Source: an uncultured Clostridia bacterium (lineage in GTDB: Bacteria > Bacillota > Clostridia > TANB77 > CAG-508). Taken from it: DNA of 64,000 nucleotides. Shown here piece by piece: positions 19,868 to 27,566 of the stretch. Both the position numbers and the translations under genes were made by a program. The stretch lies in contig CAJUSU010000001.1 of NCBI GenBank assembly GCA_910589185.1, positions 39,986 through 103,985 of the forward strand. Reading direction: 5' to 3'. The notes under the pieces were generated by a model that was not told where the DNA came from, made no database searches, and saw only the letters and a program-made list of their open reading frames with translations. Position 1 is the first letter of the stretch; the number at the start of each line of letters is the position of its first letter.

Positions 19868-20807
19868 TTAAACTCTCAATTTTTTGATAATTTTAATTTC
19901 ATCATATAATTGCTTAATAACATTTTGTCTAATTATTAAAGCATTTTTATATTCTTCTAAAATTTGTGTATAGTTTTCGATTGTTTCGCCATCTTGCAAT
20001 AGTAAGTGGATGCCCTCTAAATAATATTCTTTCGTTTTTTCCTTATTAGAAGCCTCCGCCTTTTTTTGATAACTTTGCATTAATTCTAAACGTTTGATTT
20101 GTTGTTTTAAATATTCTACATAGTCCATAACGCCACTAATTTCATATAGGGTGTCATCAATAACAACTTTAAAAAGTTTTTTCAAAATTAGCCCATTAAT
20201 TTTGCCATCTTTTTCTTTTGATGCTAATTGATCTAAAGCGATGAATTTAGGATCTGGCTGGGCATCTTTGATTAATTCTTTTAATGTTTCAGAGATATTG
20301 ACGTGTGTTTTATATTGTCTCTTTGTAATTAAAGCATCATATTCATCTGCAACACGCACGATTTGAGCTTCATAGGGAATATCTTTTTTCTTAATTCCGC
20401 TTGGATATCCGAGAACCATCTAATGCTTCGTGATGATCTAAAGCAGCTAGAGCATAAGGACGCAATTTTGGTTCTTGCATACATATTTTATAACCTAAAG
20501 TAGTATGCGTTTTCATAATTTCATACTCCTCTTCAGTTAATTTATCAGGTTTATTTAAAATTTTAGTAGGAATTTGCATTTTTCCAACATCATGCAAATA
20601 GCCACAAATAGTACAGTGTATAGTAAAAGATTTTTTGCAATGTAAATATTCGCAAATTCTACAACATAGATTTGCTACATTTTCACTATGCTTTCTAGTA
20701 AAAAGATCAAGTCTTTCTAAAATGTCAAGTTGATAGCGGACAGTTTGCTCTAAATTGTAGGTTTTTAAATCTATAGGACTATAAAAGTCAATTTTTTCAT
20801 TTTTCAT
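19868..20807 (-). CDS. HD-GYP-type phosphohydrolase, read through a +1 frameshift at CGG
   Basis: The zero frame from ATG 20807 encodes an HD domain: RHSENVANLCCRICEYL, then YLHDVGKMQIPTKILNKPDKL, MKTHTTLGYKI and ALDHHEALDGS. It then meets CGG (20411-20409) and stops five codons later. Skipping the C gives GYPSGIKKKDIPYEAQIVRVADEYDAL in a frame open to 19868. DGSGYP is the exact HD-GYP signature, so the two halves are one protein of about 312 residues. HD-GYP proteins usually hydrolyse cyclic dinucleotides. The C-terminal part (about 185-312) is helical with coiled-coil character. The gene has its own promoter and precedes the PBP gene. Confidence 0.88.
20409..20411 (-). other. +1 frameshift site at CGG codon in the HD-GYP gene
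   Basis: The zero frame is TCT CGG ATA TCC AAG CGG AAT TAA. The shifted frame is TCT, skip C, GGA TAT CCA (G-Y-P). The restored Gly-Tyr-Pro is the GYP of the family name. Confidence 0.78.
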
Positions 20808-20845
20808 ATTTTCACCTTATCTTCTTTTGTTATTTCTTAATGTAA

Positions 20846-20874
20846 TCATACTATAAAAGAGAAAAATTGGCAAG
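20846..20874 (-). promoter_or_regulatory. Promoter of the HD-GYP and PBP genes
   Basis: On the minus strand, TTGCCA (20874-20869), a 17-base spacer and TATGAT (20851-20846). Confidence 0.65.
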
Positions 20875-20935
20875 TGGAAAATAAGGCGGTTCTAATTTTG
20901 AAAGAAATTTGAAATCAAAGTGCTCAATTTTTTAC

Positions 20936-20964
20936 TTGCAACATGAAATAAATTGATATATAAT
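20936..20964 (+). promoter_or_regulatory. Promoter of the XRE-family regulator gene
   Basis: TTGCAA at 20936-20941, a 17-base spacer and TATAAT at 20959-20964. The leader of about 110 bases is AT-rich. Confidence 0.7.
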
Positions 20965-21078
20965 ACCCATATACTTCCTTTTATTTGAAGTGTCATTTTG
21001 ATATCATATTTCCATTAAAGACAAGAGCGAATGGCAATAGAAGCAATTTTTGAACGTTGAAAGAGGGAATATTATAAA

Positions 21079-21414
21079 ATGAGAAAGCAAAAGGAAATTA
21101 TGATAGGCGATAAGCTAAAAGCACTTAGGAAAAGCTATGGATATACACAAGAAAAACTATCGGAATCAATTGAATGTTCAACAAGATATATTGGCAATAT
21201 TGAGCAAAACAAGTCAAAACCATCTTATGAAATATTAGTGAAAATTTGTAACTTATTTCATGTGGGGACAGATACGATATTTAGTGAATACTTAGAAAAA
21301 GCAAGTAAAAAGAATCAGGATTTGGGACTTGCGGGTTTTGAAAAATTGAAACCAGAAAATCAAGAAATGATTTTACATTTAATTGAATATTTTAATAGGA
21401 ACAATGAAGAGTAA
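21079..21414 (+). CDS. XRE/Cro-family helix-turn-helix regulator
   Basis: A 111-residue protein. Residues about 10-65 form an HTH_3 domain: GDKLKALRKSYGYTQEKLSESIECSTRYIGNIEQNKSKPSYEILVKICNLF. A short helical tail follows. Such regulators bind operators as dimers, often autoregulating or controlling neighbours. The targets here are unknown; the nearest genes are the 46-residue coiled-coil peptide and the deaminase downstream. Confidence 0.85.
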   Translation: MRKQKEIMIGDKLKALRKSYGYTQEKLSESIECSTRYIGNIEQNKSKPSYEILVKICNLFHVGTDTIFSEYLEKASKKNQDLGLAGFEKLKPENQEMILHLIEYFNRNNEE

Positions 21415-21619
21415 TTTAAATGAACTAAAAAAGGAAGAAATAGAAAGGTAGGGTGCCATTTTGTGACATCATATTTTTCTATTTTTGTCTATTCTAGGAA
21501 GAAAGATATCCAAAGGTTCTTTTAGTAAATAAAAGGAAGTCTAGCATAAAAAGCAGAAAAGGGGGAACAGTAGTAATAAGGAGAGGAGGAAGCCTTTCTA
21601 GTAAAAGGCAAGTACAAAT

Positions 21620-21760
21620 ATGAAAGATAGGAAAAAGGAAATCAATGAACTACTAAAAAAACTAGACGAAATGCTAAAAGAAAATAAGCCAAAAGAAGAG
21701 ACAGAGAGTGTGATTAACGAACTAGAAAAACTATTAAAAGAATATCTAGAAGAAGAATAA
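21620..21760 (+). CDS. Small charged coiled-coil peptide
   Basis: A 46-residue ORF, MKDRKKEINELLKKLDEM and on to KEYLEEE, with clear heptads of Leu among Lys and Glu. The ribosome site is weak (AAAAGG at 21603-21608, 11 bases before the ATG). It lies between the regulator and the deaminase promoter. The rest of 21415-21766 holds no other recognisable gene. Function is unknown. Chance openness in A-rich DNA is possible, but the regular heptad pattern argues for coding. Confidence 0.45.
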   Translation: MKDRKKEINELLKKLDEMLKENKPKEETESVINELEKLLKEYLEEE

Positions 21761-21766
21761 AATGAC

Positions 21767-21795
21767 TTGAAAATAGTAAATAAATTAAATATAAT
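21767..21795 (+). promoter_or_regulatory. Promoter of the amidohydrolase gene
   Basis: TTGAAA at 21767-21772, a 17-base spacer and TATAAT at 21790-21795. Confidence 0.7.
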
Positions 21796-21832
21796 GGGAG
21801 CATAATAAGAACTAAAAAATGGAGTGAAGAAA

Positions 21833-23131
21833 ATGCAAGATTTATTAATCAAAGGTGGAAGAGTATTACTATTTGAAGATAATGATGTAGTGATAGAAGA
21901 AAAGGATATACTAATAAAAGATGGTAAGATTGTTCAAATAAAAGAGAAAATAGAAGAAGATAATATAAAAGTAATAGAGGCAGTAAATAATATTGTTATG
22001 CCAGGTCTTATTAATACACACGCTCATATTCCAATGAGCATTTTTAGAGAAACAACAGAAGGGTGCAAGTTATATGAATGGCTAAATGAAAAGATTTGGC
22101 CAAGGGAAGCAAAATTGACGAAAGAAGATGTTTATTGGGCAAGTATGTTGTCCTGTTATGAAATGATTTCAACTGGGACAACGACGATTAATGATCAATA
22201 TTTTGTGTCAGAGGGAATTAGAAAAGCAGTAGAGGATTGTAAAATAAGAGCTGTTATTACCAGAACCATTATGGATACGGATACAGATGGTAATTATGAG
22301 CAGAGAGCAGAAGAATTTAAAGAGCTTTATGAAACGAGAGATAAAGATAATGATTTGATTACTTATTCTGTTGCACCGCACAGTTTATATACCTGCTCAG
22401 ATGAATGTTTACAAGCAACTGCAGATTTAGCAAGAGAATATCATTTGCCAATTCATGTACATTTTTTAGAGAGTGTTGATGAAATTCAAGACATTCAAAA
22501 GCAACATGGAAAGAAAGCGATAGAAGTATTAAAGCAATATTTTGATGGAATTCATACTATTTTAGCACATGGAGTGCATTTAGATGACGAAGATATTAAG
22601 CAATTAAAAGCAATGGACTGTGGAATTGCCCACAATCCAATTTCAAATTTAAGATTAGGTTGTACAATAGCTGATACTACTAGATACTTGCAAGAAGGAA
22701 TTAATGTAGCACTTGGAACAGATGGACAAGGCTCAGGAAGTAATTTAGATATGTTTGAAGCCATGAGAGTAGCTTGTTTAATTCAGGGTGGTATTCACGA
22801 AAACGAAGAGAGAATCACTGCTAAAGATATGCTCAATATGGCAACTATCAATGGAGCAAAGTTATTAGGATTAGAGGATAAAGTAGGTAGCATAGAAGTA
22901 GGAAAAGATGCAGATTTAATTTTAATAAATGTAGAAGAAAATTTGGATAATATTACTATGTTGCCAAATCTTAATGAAATAGCCAACTTAGTGTACAATA
23001 CCAGTGGTAGAAATGTACAGACAACGATCGTAAAAGGTGAGGTACTAATGGAAAATAGGCAGATGAAAATTGGAAATGTGCAAGAAGTAATAGACCATTG
23101 CAAGGAAATTGCGAAGAGAATTGCACAATAA
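21833..23131 (+). CDS. mtaD: 5-methylthioadenosine/S-adenosylhomocysteine deaminase family amidohydrolase
   Basis: Metal-dependent amidohydrolase of about 432 residues, of the type that deaminates MTA or SAH. It shows NTHAHIPMS (about 60, first metal His pair), RETTEGCKLYEWLNEKIWP (substrate-lid region), the TGTTTINDQYF strand, HVHFLES, AHGVHLDDED, and LGTDGQGSGSNLDMFEAMR with the catalytic Asp. A C-terminal beta-sandwich includes IEVGKDADLILI. I use ATG 21833 rather than GTG 21824 because GGAGTGA lies just before it. Related enzymes include guanine and chlorohydrolase types, so substrate assignment is at family level only. Confidence 0.85.
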   Translation: MQDLLIKGGRVLLFEDNDVVIEEKDILIKDGKIVQIKEKIEEDNIKVIEAVNNIVMPGLINTHAHIPMSIFRETTEGCKLYEWLNEKIWPREAKLTKEDVYWASMLSCYEMISTGTTTINDQYFVSEGIRKAVEDCKIRAVITRTIMDTDTDGNYEQRAEEFKELYETRDKDNDLITYSVAPHSLYTCSDECLQATADLAREYHLPIHVHFLESVDEIQDIQKQHGKKAIEVLKQYFDGIHTILAHGVHLDDEDIKQLKAMDCGIAHNPISNLRLGCTIADTTRYLQEGINVALGTDGQGSGSNLDMFEAMRVACLIQGGIHENEERITAKDMLNMATINGAKLLGLEDKVGSIEVGKDADLILINVEENLDNITMLPNLNEIANLVYNTSGRNVQTTIVKGEVLMENRQMKIGNVQEVIDHCKEIAKRIAQ

Positions 23132-23141
23132 AATTTAACTA

Positions 23142-23170
23142 TTGACAAAAAGCAAATTAATAAGTATAAT
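23142..23170 (+). promoter_or_regulatory. Promoter of antisense RNA, module A
   Basis: TTGACA at 23142-23147, a 17-base spacer and TATAAT at 23165-23170. No ORF follows; the transcript would run about 80 bases into the shared terminator. Confidence 0.8.
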
Positions 23171-23176
23171 AAATAT

Positions 23177-23262
23177 AGAAATAGGAAGCCACAAAAGTGG
23201 TCGCCTGTTAAAATGGTATTAATACACACTCTAATCAGGAAGCAGAGTGTGTATTTGTTTTA
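23177..23262 (+). ncRNA. Putative antitoxin RNA of type I module A
   Basis: A short transcript from a consensus promoter to the 23222-23254 terminator, converging on the peptide gene. It contains a small 5' hairpin (CCACAAAAGTGG). AGGAAGCCACA (23183-23193) matches 9 of 11 bases of AGGAGGCGACA (23388-23398), which lies over the ribosome-site region of the opposing mRNA. The two RNAs can thus pair there as well as at their shared 3' end. The arrangement matches the par (Fst/RNAII) type. Confidence 0.6.
23222..23254. terminator. Bidirectional terminator shared by module A RNAs
   Basis: ATACACACTCT (23222-23232) pairs perfectly with AGAGTGTGTAT (23244-23254), followed by TTGTTTTATTT on the plus strand. 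Confidence 0.8.
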
Positions 23263-23370
23263 TTTGCTTAATATATGTACAAGTACAATAATTAAGGCAA
23301 TTGTAATGATAGTTACTGACACTAGGCCAGCAAAAAGTAAAATAACTAATTGTAATAACATATCTACCAT
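23260..23370 (-). CDS. Small hydrophobic peptide, putative type I toxin (module A)
   Basis: A 36-residue peptide, MVDMLLQLVILLFAGLVSV and on to VHILSK: one membrane-spanning helix with a short charged end, the form of Fst/holin-like type I toxins. AGGAGG precedes the ATG by 8 bases and is buried in an inverted repeat (CCTCC/GGAGG, 23380-23394), so translation is probably self-inhibited. It is homologous in layout to the peptide at 56076. Toxicity is inferred, not shown. Confidence 0.65.
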   Translation of the reverse strand: MVDMLLQLVILLFAGLVSVTIITIALIIVLVHILSK

Positions 23371-23426
23371 ACACATCACCTCCTTTTAGGAGGCGACACA
23401 CTCTTGCATTTCCTATTCCATATAAT

Positions 23427-23455
23427 ATTATACAGATAAGTAAAAAGTAAGTCAA
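23427..23455 (-). promoter_or_regulatory. Promoter of module A peptide mRNA
   Basis: On the minus strand, TTGACT (23455-23450), a 17-base spacer and TATAAT (23432-23427). Confidence 0.8.
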
Positions 23456-23507
23456 TAATTAAATTAAAAAATAAAACAAATTTTTTGTCGATAAGAAATA
23501 AAATCAC

Positions 23508-23536
23508 TTGCAAATTTTAGTAAAATCCAGTATAAT
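23508..23536 (+). promoter_or_regulatory. Promoter of smc
   Basis: TTGCAA at 23508-23513, a 17-base spacer and TATAAT at 23531-23536. Confidence 0.75.
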
Positions 23537-23569
23537 TAACTCGAATTTATAAGAATTTAGGTGAAAAAG

Positions 23570-26500
23570 TTGTATTTAAAAAGAATGGAATTGCAAGGTT
23601 TTAAATCCTTTGCAGATAAAACAGTATTAGAATTTAAACCGGGTATCACTTCTGTAATTGGTCCAAATGGTTCAGGAAAAAGTAACATTTCAGATGCGAT
23701 TCGTTGGGTACTTGGTGAACAAAGTATGAAATCCTTAAGAGGTGCAAAATCTGAGGATATTATTTTTGCGGGAACACAAGCTAGAAAATCACTAGGGTTT
23801 GCTGAAGTTTCTATTGTCATTGACAATTCAGATAGTAAATTACCAGTAGAATATACAGAAGTAACTGTGACCAGAAAAATTTATCGTAGCGGAGAAACAG
23901 GGTATTTTATTAACAAAACACCTTGCCGTTTGAAAGACATTTTGGAATTGTTCATGGATACTGGAATTGGAAAAGATGGATATAGTATCATTGGACAAGG
24001 TAAAATTGATGAGATTTTAAGTAATAAATCAGAAGATAGAAGACATATTTTTGAAGAAGCAGCAGGAATTGTAAAATATAGAACGAGAAAAGCGGAGTCT
24101 GAAAAGAAGTTAGAGCAAACAAAATTAAACTTACTTCGTATTAATGACATTTTATCAGAAATAGAGGGCAGCCTTGAACCACTTAAAATGCAAGCTGATA
24201 AAGCAAAGCAATTTCTAGACTTAAGAGAAGAATTAAAGTCTATTGAAGTAGGACTTTTTGTGTATAATATTGCTACTTACAAAGAGAAGTTAGAACAAAT
24301 TGTAAAAGACTATGATATTTTAGTTTCTCAAAAAGAGTCAGAAGATACGAAAATGGAGAATTTGCAAGCAGGTAAGGAAGCGTTAAGGCAAGCGATTGAT
24401 GATATTACGAAGCAAATTGAAGAAATGCAAAACTTAGGATTTGAAAGTAGTAATAAAATTGAGAAAATCAATTCTGAAATTGGAATTCACAAAGAGAGAA
24501 TTCAGAATAATAACAATAATCAAGAAAGATTAGTTGGAGAAATTGAAGAAGTAAAAACAAGAATTTCAGAATTGCAAGAAGAACAAAAACAAAAATTAGA
24601 AAAGAAAACTAGCTTAGGTTCTAATAAGGAAAAGTTTGAAAAGGAATTGGCAGAAAAGGAAGCCGAGCTTAGCGAATTAACGAAGAAGCTATCAGATAAA
24701 GAGTTAGAAATCGAAGGAAAGAAACAAGCAGTTGAGCAATACACAGATAAAAAATATGAGTTGGCAAGTGAAGTTAATACTTTAGAGGTCAATTTTGAAA
24801 ACTTAGAAAAACGTAAAAAACAAGTGCAAAATGAGATTAGTGCTACGATTTCAGAATTGGATAGCACAAGAATGGAAAAGCAAGAGCTTTCAAAAGGATT
24901 TTATGAAATTGAGTCTAAAAGAAATGCAGCAGCGGCCAATTTAGAGAAAAAACAAACAGCTAAAAATGAAAGTATGCAAAAGGTAAAACAGTTTGAAGAA
25001 GAAGTTAGCAAGCTAGAATACAACCAGAGAATGAAACAAGCTAGACATCAATTTTTAGTGGAAACAGAAAAGGAAAAAGAGGGATACAACAAAACCGTCA
25101 AATCTCTATTATTCCATTGTGAAAAAGATAGTAGCTTAAACAAAGGAGTTCATGGAGTTTTAGCGAATTTAGTATCCGTAGACAAAGAATATGAGTTGGC
25201 AATTGAGATGTGCTTAGGACAAGCTTTACAAAATGTGGTTACAGAAACAGAGCAAGATGCTAAAAAGTTAATTGAGCATTTAAGAAAAAATAGCTTAGGT
25301 AGGGCATCATTTTTACCGATTTCTTCTGTACAAGGTAGAAAACTGGACAAGTTAACTAAAATGGAAGGTGTTATTGGCATTGCTTCTGATTTAGTAAAAT
25401 GCAATAAAAAGTATGAACAAATTGTGCTAAATTTGCTAGGAAGAACAGTAGTTGTGAAAGACATGGACACAGCGATTAACCTAGCAAAAAAAGATAAATA
25501 TTCTTTTAGAATTGTGACATTGCAAGGAGATATTATCAGTTCTACTGGTTCTATTTCAGGTGGTAGTGTTCAGACAAAAAGTGTCAACATTTTAGGTAGA
25601 AGTAGAGAAATAGAGGAACTTGAAAAAGAGTTAAAGAAAATAGAAAAACAAATTGAGGATAAGAAAAAAGAACAAGAGGATTATGCGGCTTCTATTGGTG
25701 ATTTAATTGAAGAAACCGCTAAATTAGAAAGAGAATTGCAAGAAATTGAAATTGTTTATGCTACGGAAAAGCAGAAAATGGTTGCTATCGAGGAAAATAT
25801 CAGTCGTTTAGAAGAAAGACGTGATAAATTAAAACAAGAGGGAGTGACCATAGAAGAACAGAAGGCAGAAAATAGAAAACAAAAAGAAGCGAAAGAGCAA
25901 GAGAGCATTTCTATTGTCAAAGAAATGGAAGATCTAAATACGGTTATTGAGCAATTTGCGGTAAATAATAAGGATAATCAGAAATATATTGATGACTTGA
26001 ATTTAGATATTACGAACTTAAAGATTTCTGTTAGTTCTTTTGATGAAAGTGAAAACTCTATTGATGAGATGGTTGCTAGAATTGAGCAAGATATTGAGAA
26101 TCAGAAAAAGAGTATGGAGTCTAAGCAAGCAACCATAGAAGAAAACAAAAAGGATAATCAAGAATTAGAAGTGGCTATTCAAAATTTAGAAGCACAAATT
26201 GAGCAAATTAAGTTAGATGTTAGCAATAGCTCCAACAAAGTAGAGGAGTTAAAACAAGAAAGAACTCAAAAAAATGAAAAGATGACACAAACGGAAGCTG
26301 AAATTACAAGTCAGTTTGGCGTGTTAGAAGGCTTGAAAGAACAAATTGTGAAACTTGAAGTAAAGAAGACAAAAGTAGAACAAGATTTGCAACAAGTGAC
26401 AGAGCAATTGTGGGAAGAGTATGAATTAACACCAAACAATACTGAGGAATATCCAAAGCCAAATAATGTGGCAACAGCACAAAAACAAGTAAATAGTTTA

Positions 26501-27112
26501 AGAAGTAAAATGAAAGATTTAGGTAGCATTAATATTGACTCCATTGAAGAATATAAAAAGACGAAGGAAAGATATGATTTTATGTCTGAGCAACGTTTAG
26601 ATTTAGAAAATACTGCCACAAAGTTAAGAGGAATTATTAATGATATGACAGAAACCATGCAGCAACAATTTAAAGAGAAATTTGCTATTATCAGCAAAAA
26701 CTTTAATGAAGTGTTTGTGGAGTTATTTGGTGGGGGAAAGGCAGAACTAATTTTAGAAGATGAAAACAATATTTTAGAATGTGGTATTGATATTCGTGTA
26801 CAACCAACCGGTAAGAAACTACAAAACATGATGCTATTATCAGGTGGAGAAAAAGCATTCACTGCCATTGCACTATTGTTTGCTATTCTAAAAATGAGCC
26901 CGGCGCCATTCTGTATTTTAGACGAAATTGAAGCGGCTTTAGATGATGTTAATGTATATCGTTTTGCAGAATACTTAAAGAAGTTCTGCAAAGAAACACA
27001 GTTCTTAGTAATTACTCACAGAAAGGGGACTATGGAAGCAGCAGATACGGTTTATGGTGTTACTATGGAAGAAAATGGAATTAGTAAGTTGTTGTCGATT
27101 AAGTTAAAATAG
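23570..27112 (+). CDS. smc: Chromosome segregation protein SMC
   Basis: Condensin ATPase of about 1180 residues. The N-terminal head has Walker A GPNGSGKSN (about 30-38). Long coiled coils (about 170-500 and 680-1020) surround a hinge domain (about 510-670, GVHGVLANLV through GGSVQTKSVNILGR). The C-terminal head has the signature LLSGGEKA (about 1088) and Walker B CILDEIEAALDD (about 1113). TTG 23570 gives the standard start MYLKRMELQGFKSF and has AGGTGA upstream; GTG 23561 overlaps that site. No ftsY or rnc is adjacent, unlike the common Firmicutes order. Confidence 0.96.
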   Translation: MYLKRMELQGFKSFADKTVLEFKPGITSVIGPNGSGKSNISDAIRWVLGEQSMKSLRGAKSEDIIFAGTQARKSLGFAEVSIVIDNSDSKLPVEYTEVTVTRKIYRSGETGYFINKTPCRLKDILELFMDTGIGKDGYSIIGQGKIDEILSNKSEDRRHIFEEAAGIVKYRTRKAESEKKLEQTKLNLLRINDILSEIEGSLEPLKMQADKAKQFLDLREELKSIEVGLFVYNIATYKEKLEQIVKDYDILVSQKESEDTKMENLQAGKEALRQAIDDITKQIEEMQNLGFESSNKIEKINSEIGIHKERIQNNNNNQERLVGEIEEVKTRISELQEEQKQKLEKKTSLGSNKEKFEKELAEKEAELSELTKKLSDKELEIEGKKQAVEQYTDKKYELASEVNTLEVNFENLEKRKKQVQNEISATISELDSTRMEKQELSKGFYEIESKRNAAAANLEKKQTAKNESMQKVKQFEEEVSKLEYNQRMKQARHQFLVETEKEKEGYNKTVKSLLFHCEKDSSLNKGVHGVLANLVSVDKEYELAIEMCLGQALQNVVTETEQDAKKLIEHLRKNSLGRASFLPISSVQGRKLDKLTKMEGVIGIASDLVKCNKKYEQIVLNLLGRTVVVKDMDTAINLAKKDKYSFRIVTLQGDIISSTGSISGGSVQTKSVNILGRSREIEELEKELKKIEKQIEDKKKEQEDYAASIGDLIEETAKLERELQEIEIVYATEKQKMVAIEENISRLEERRDKLKQEGVTIEEQKAENRKQKEAKEQESISIVKEMEDLNTVIEQFAVNNKDNQKYIDDLNLDITNLKISVSSFDESENSIDEMVARIEQDIENQKKSMESKQATIEENKKDNQELEVAIQNLEAQIEQIKLDVSNSSNKVEELKQERTQKNEKMTQTEAEITSQFGVLEGLKEQIVKLEVKKTKVEQDLQQVTEQLWEEYELTPNNTEEYPKPNNVATAQKQVNSLRSKMKDLGSINIDSIEEYKKTKERYDFMSEQRLDLENTATKLRGIINDMTETMQQQFKEKFAIISKNFNEVFVELFGGGKAELILEDENNILECGIDIRVQPTGKKLQNMMLLSGGEKAFTAIALLFAILKMSPAPFCILDEIEAALDDVNVYRFAEYLKKFCKETQFLVITHRKGTMEAADTVYGVTMEENGISKLLSIKLK

Positions 27113-27187
27113 TGCTTGCAAGAAGTGTAAGAATTTATAAATGTCGGATTTTGTCGAGCGATTTATGTCGATAATGCTTAGAAAAGA

Positions 27188-27216
27188 TTGAAACGTATAA
27201 GTAAATGTCATATAAT
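27188..27216 (+). promoter_or_regulatory. Promoter of module B peptide mRNA
   Basis: TTGAAA at 27188-27193, a 17-base spacer and TATAAT at 27211-27216. Confidence 0.75.
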
Positions 27217-27265
27217 TACTATATCCTTTTCTTAAAGGAAATCTTTGAGAAGGGAGGAAATATAT

Positions 27266-27397
27266 ATGACTAGTTCGGATTTAATATGGCGTTTGGTGGA
27301 AATGTTATTACATAAAGAAAATAATGACTTGGAACAAATAGCTCTTGACCAAGCCAAAAACGACAACTCAAATGACATAAAACAAGATGAGGTATAG
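27266..27397 (+). CDS. Small amphipathic peptide of antisense-RNA module B
   Basis: A 43-residue peptide starting MTSSDLIWRLVEMLLHKEN, then an Asn/Asp/Gln-rich tail. The first 20 residues closely match the peptide at 55638 (MTNSELILRLVEMLLKEKE), so this is a family. GGGAGG lies 8 bases before the ATG, and the upstream CCTTTTCTTAAAGG region can fold. An RNA encoded opposite (27496-27533) carries a near copy of the start region. No membrane helix is evident. A toxin role is inferred only from the layout. Confidence 0.6.
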   Translation: MTSSDLIWRLVEMLLHKENNDLEQIALDQAKNDNSNDIKQDEV

Positions 27398-27405
27398 CTA
27401 ACCGA

Positions 27406-27448
27406 AAAAGATAATGTAACAACTATCACGATCGTTACATTATCTTTT
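27406..27448 (+). terminator. Terminator of module B peptide mRNA
   Basis: A 15-bp perfect stem, AAAAGATAATGTAAC (27406-27420) with its complement (27434-27448), followed by T residues. It is symmetric enough to work in both directions. Confidence 0.88.
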
Positions 27449-27463
27449 TTATTTGCAAAAAGA

Positions 27464-27533
27464 AAAAGTCAAATGCTATCACTCATTTGACTTTTAATAT
27501 ATATGACTAATTCATTCGATTTAATCTAACTTT
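27464..27533 (-). ncRNA. Putative antisense RNA of module B
   Basis: From the promoter at 27534-27562 the minus-strand transcript runs about 65 bases to the perfect hairpin AAAAGTCAAATG/CATTTGACTTTT (27464-27475 with 27484-27495) and a U-run. Its template contains AATATATATGACTAATTC (27496-27513), which matches the peptide gene's start region 27259-27276 at 17 of 18 bases. After a 4-base insertion it also shares GATTTAAT. The RNA is therefore complementary to the ribosome site and start codon of the peptide mRNA. Confidence 0.68.
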
Positions 27534-27562
27534 AGTATACTACTTTTTAAAGAAAATGTCAA
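27534..27562 (-). promoter_or_regulatory. Promoter of module B antisense RNA
   Basis: On the minus strand, TTGACA (27562-27557), a 17-base spacer and TATACT (27539-27534). It lies directly after the murE stop codon. Confidence 0.8.
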
Positions 27563-27566
27563 CGAT

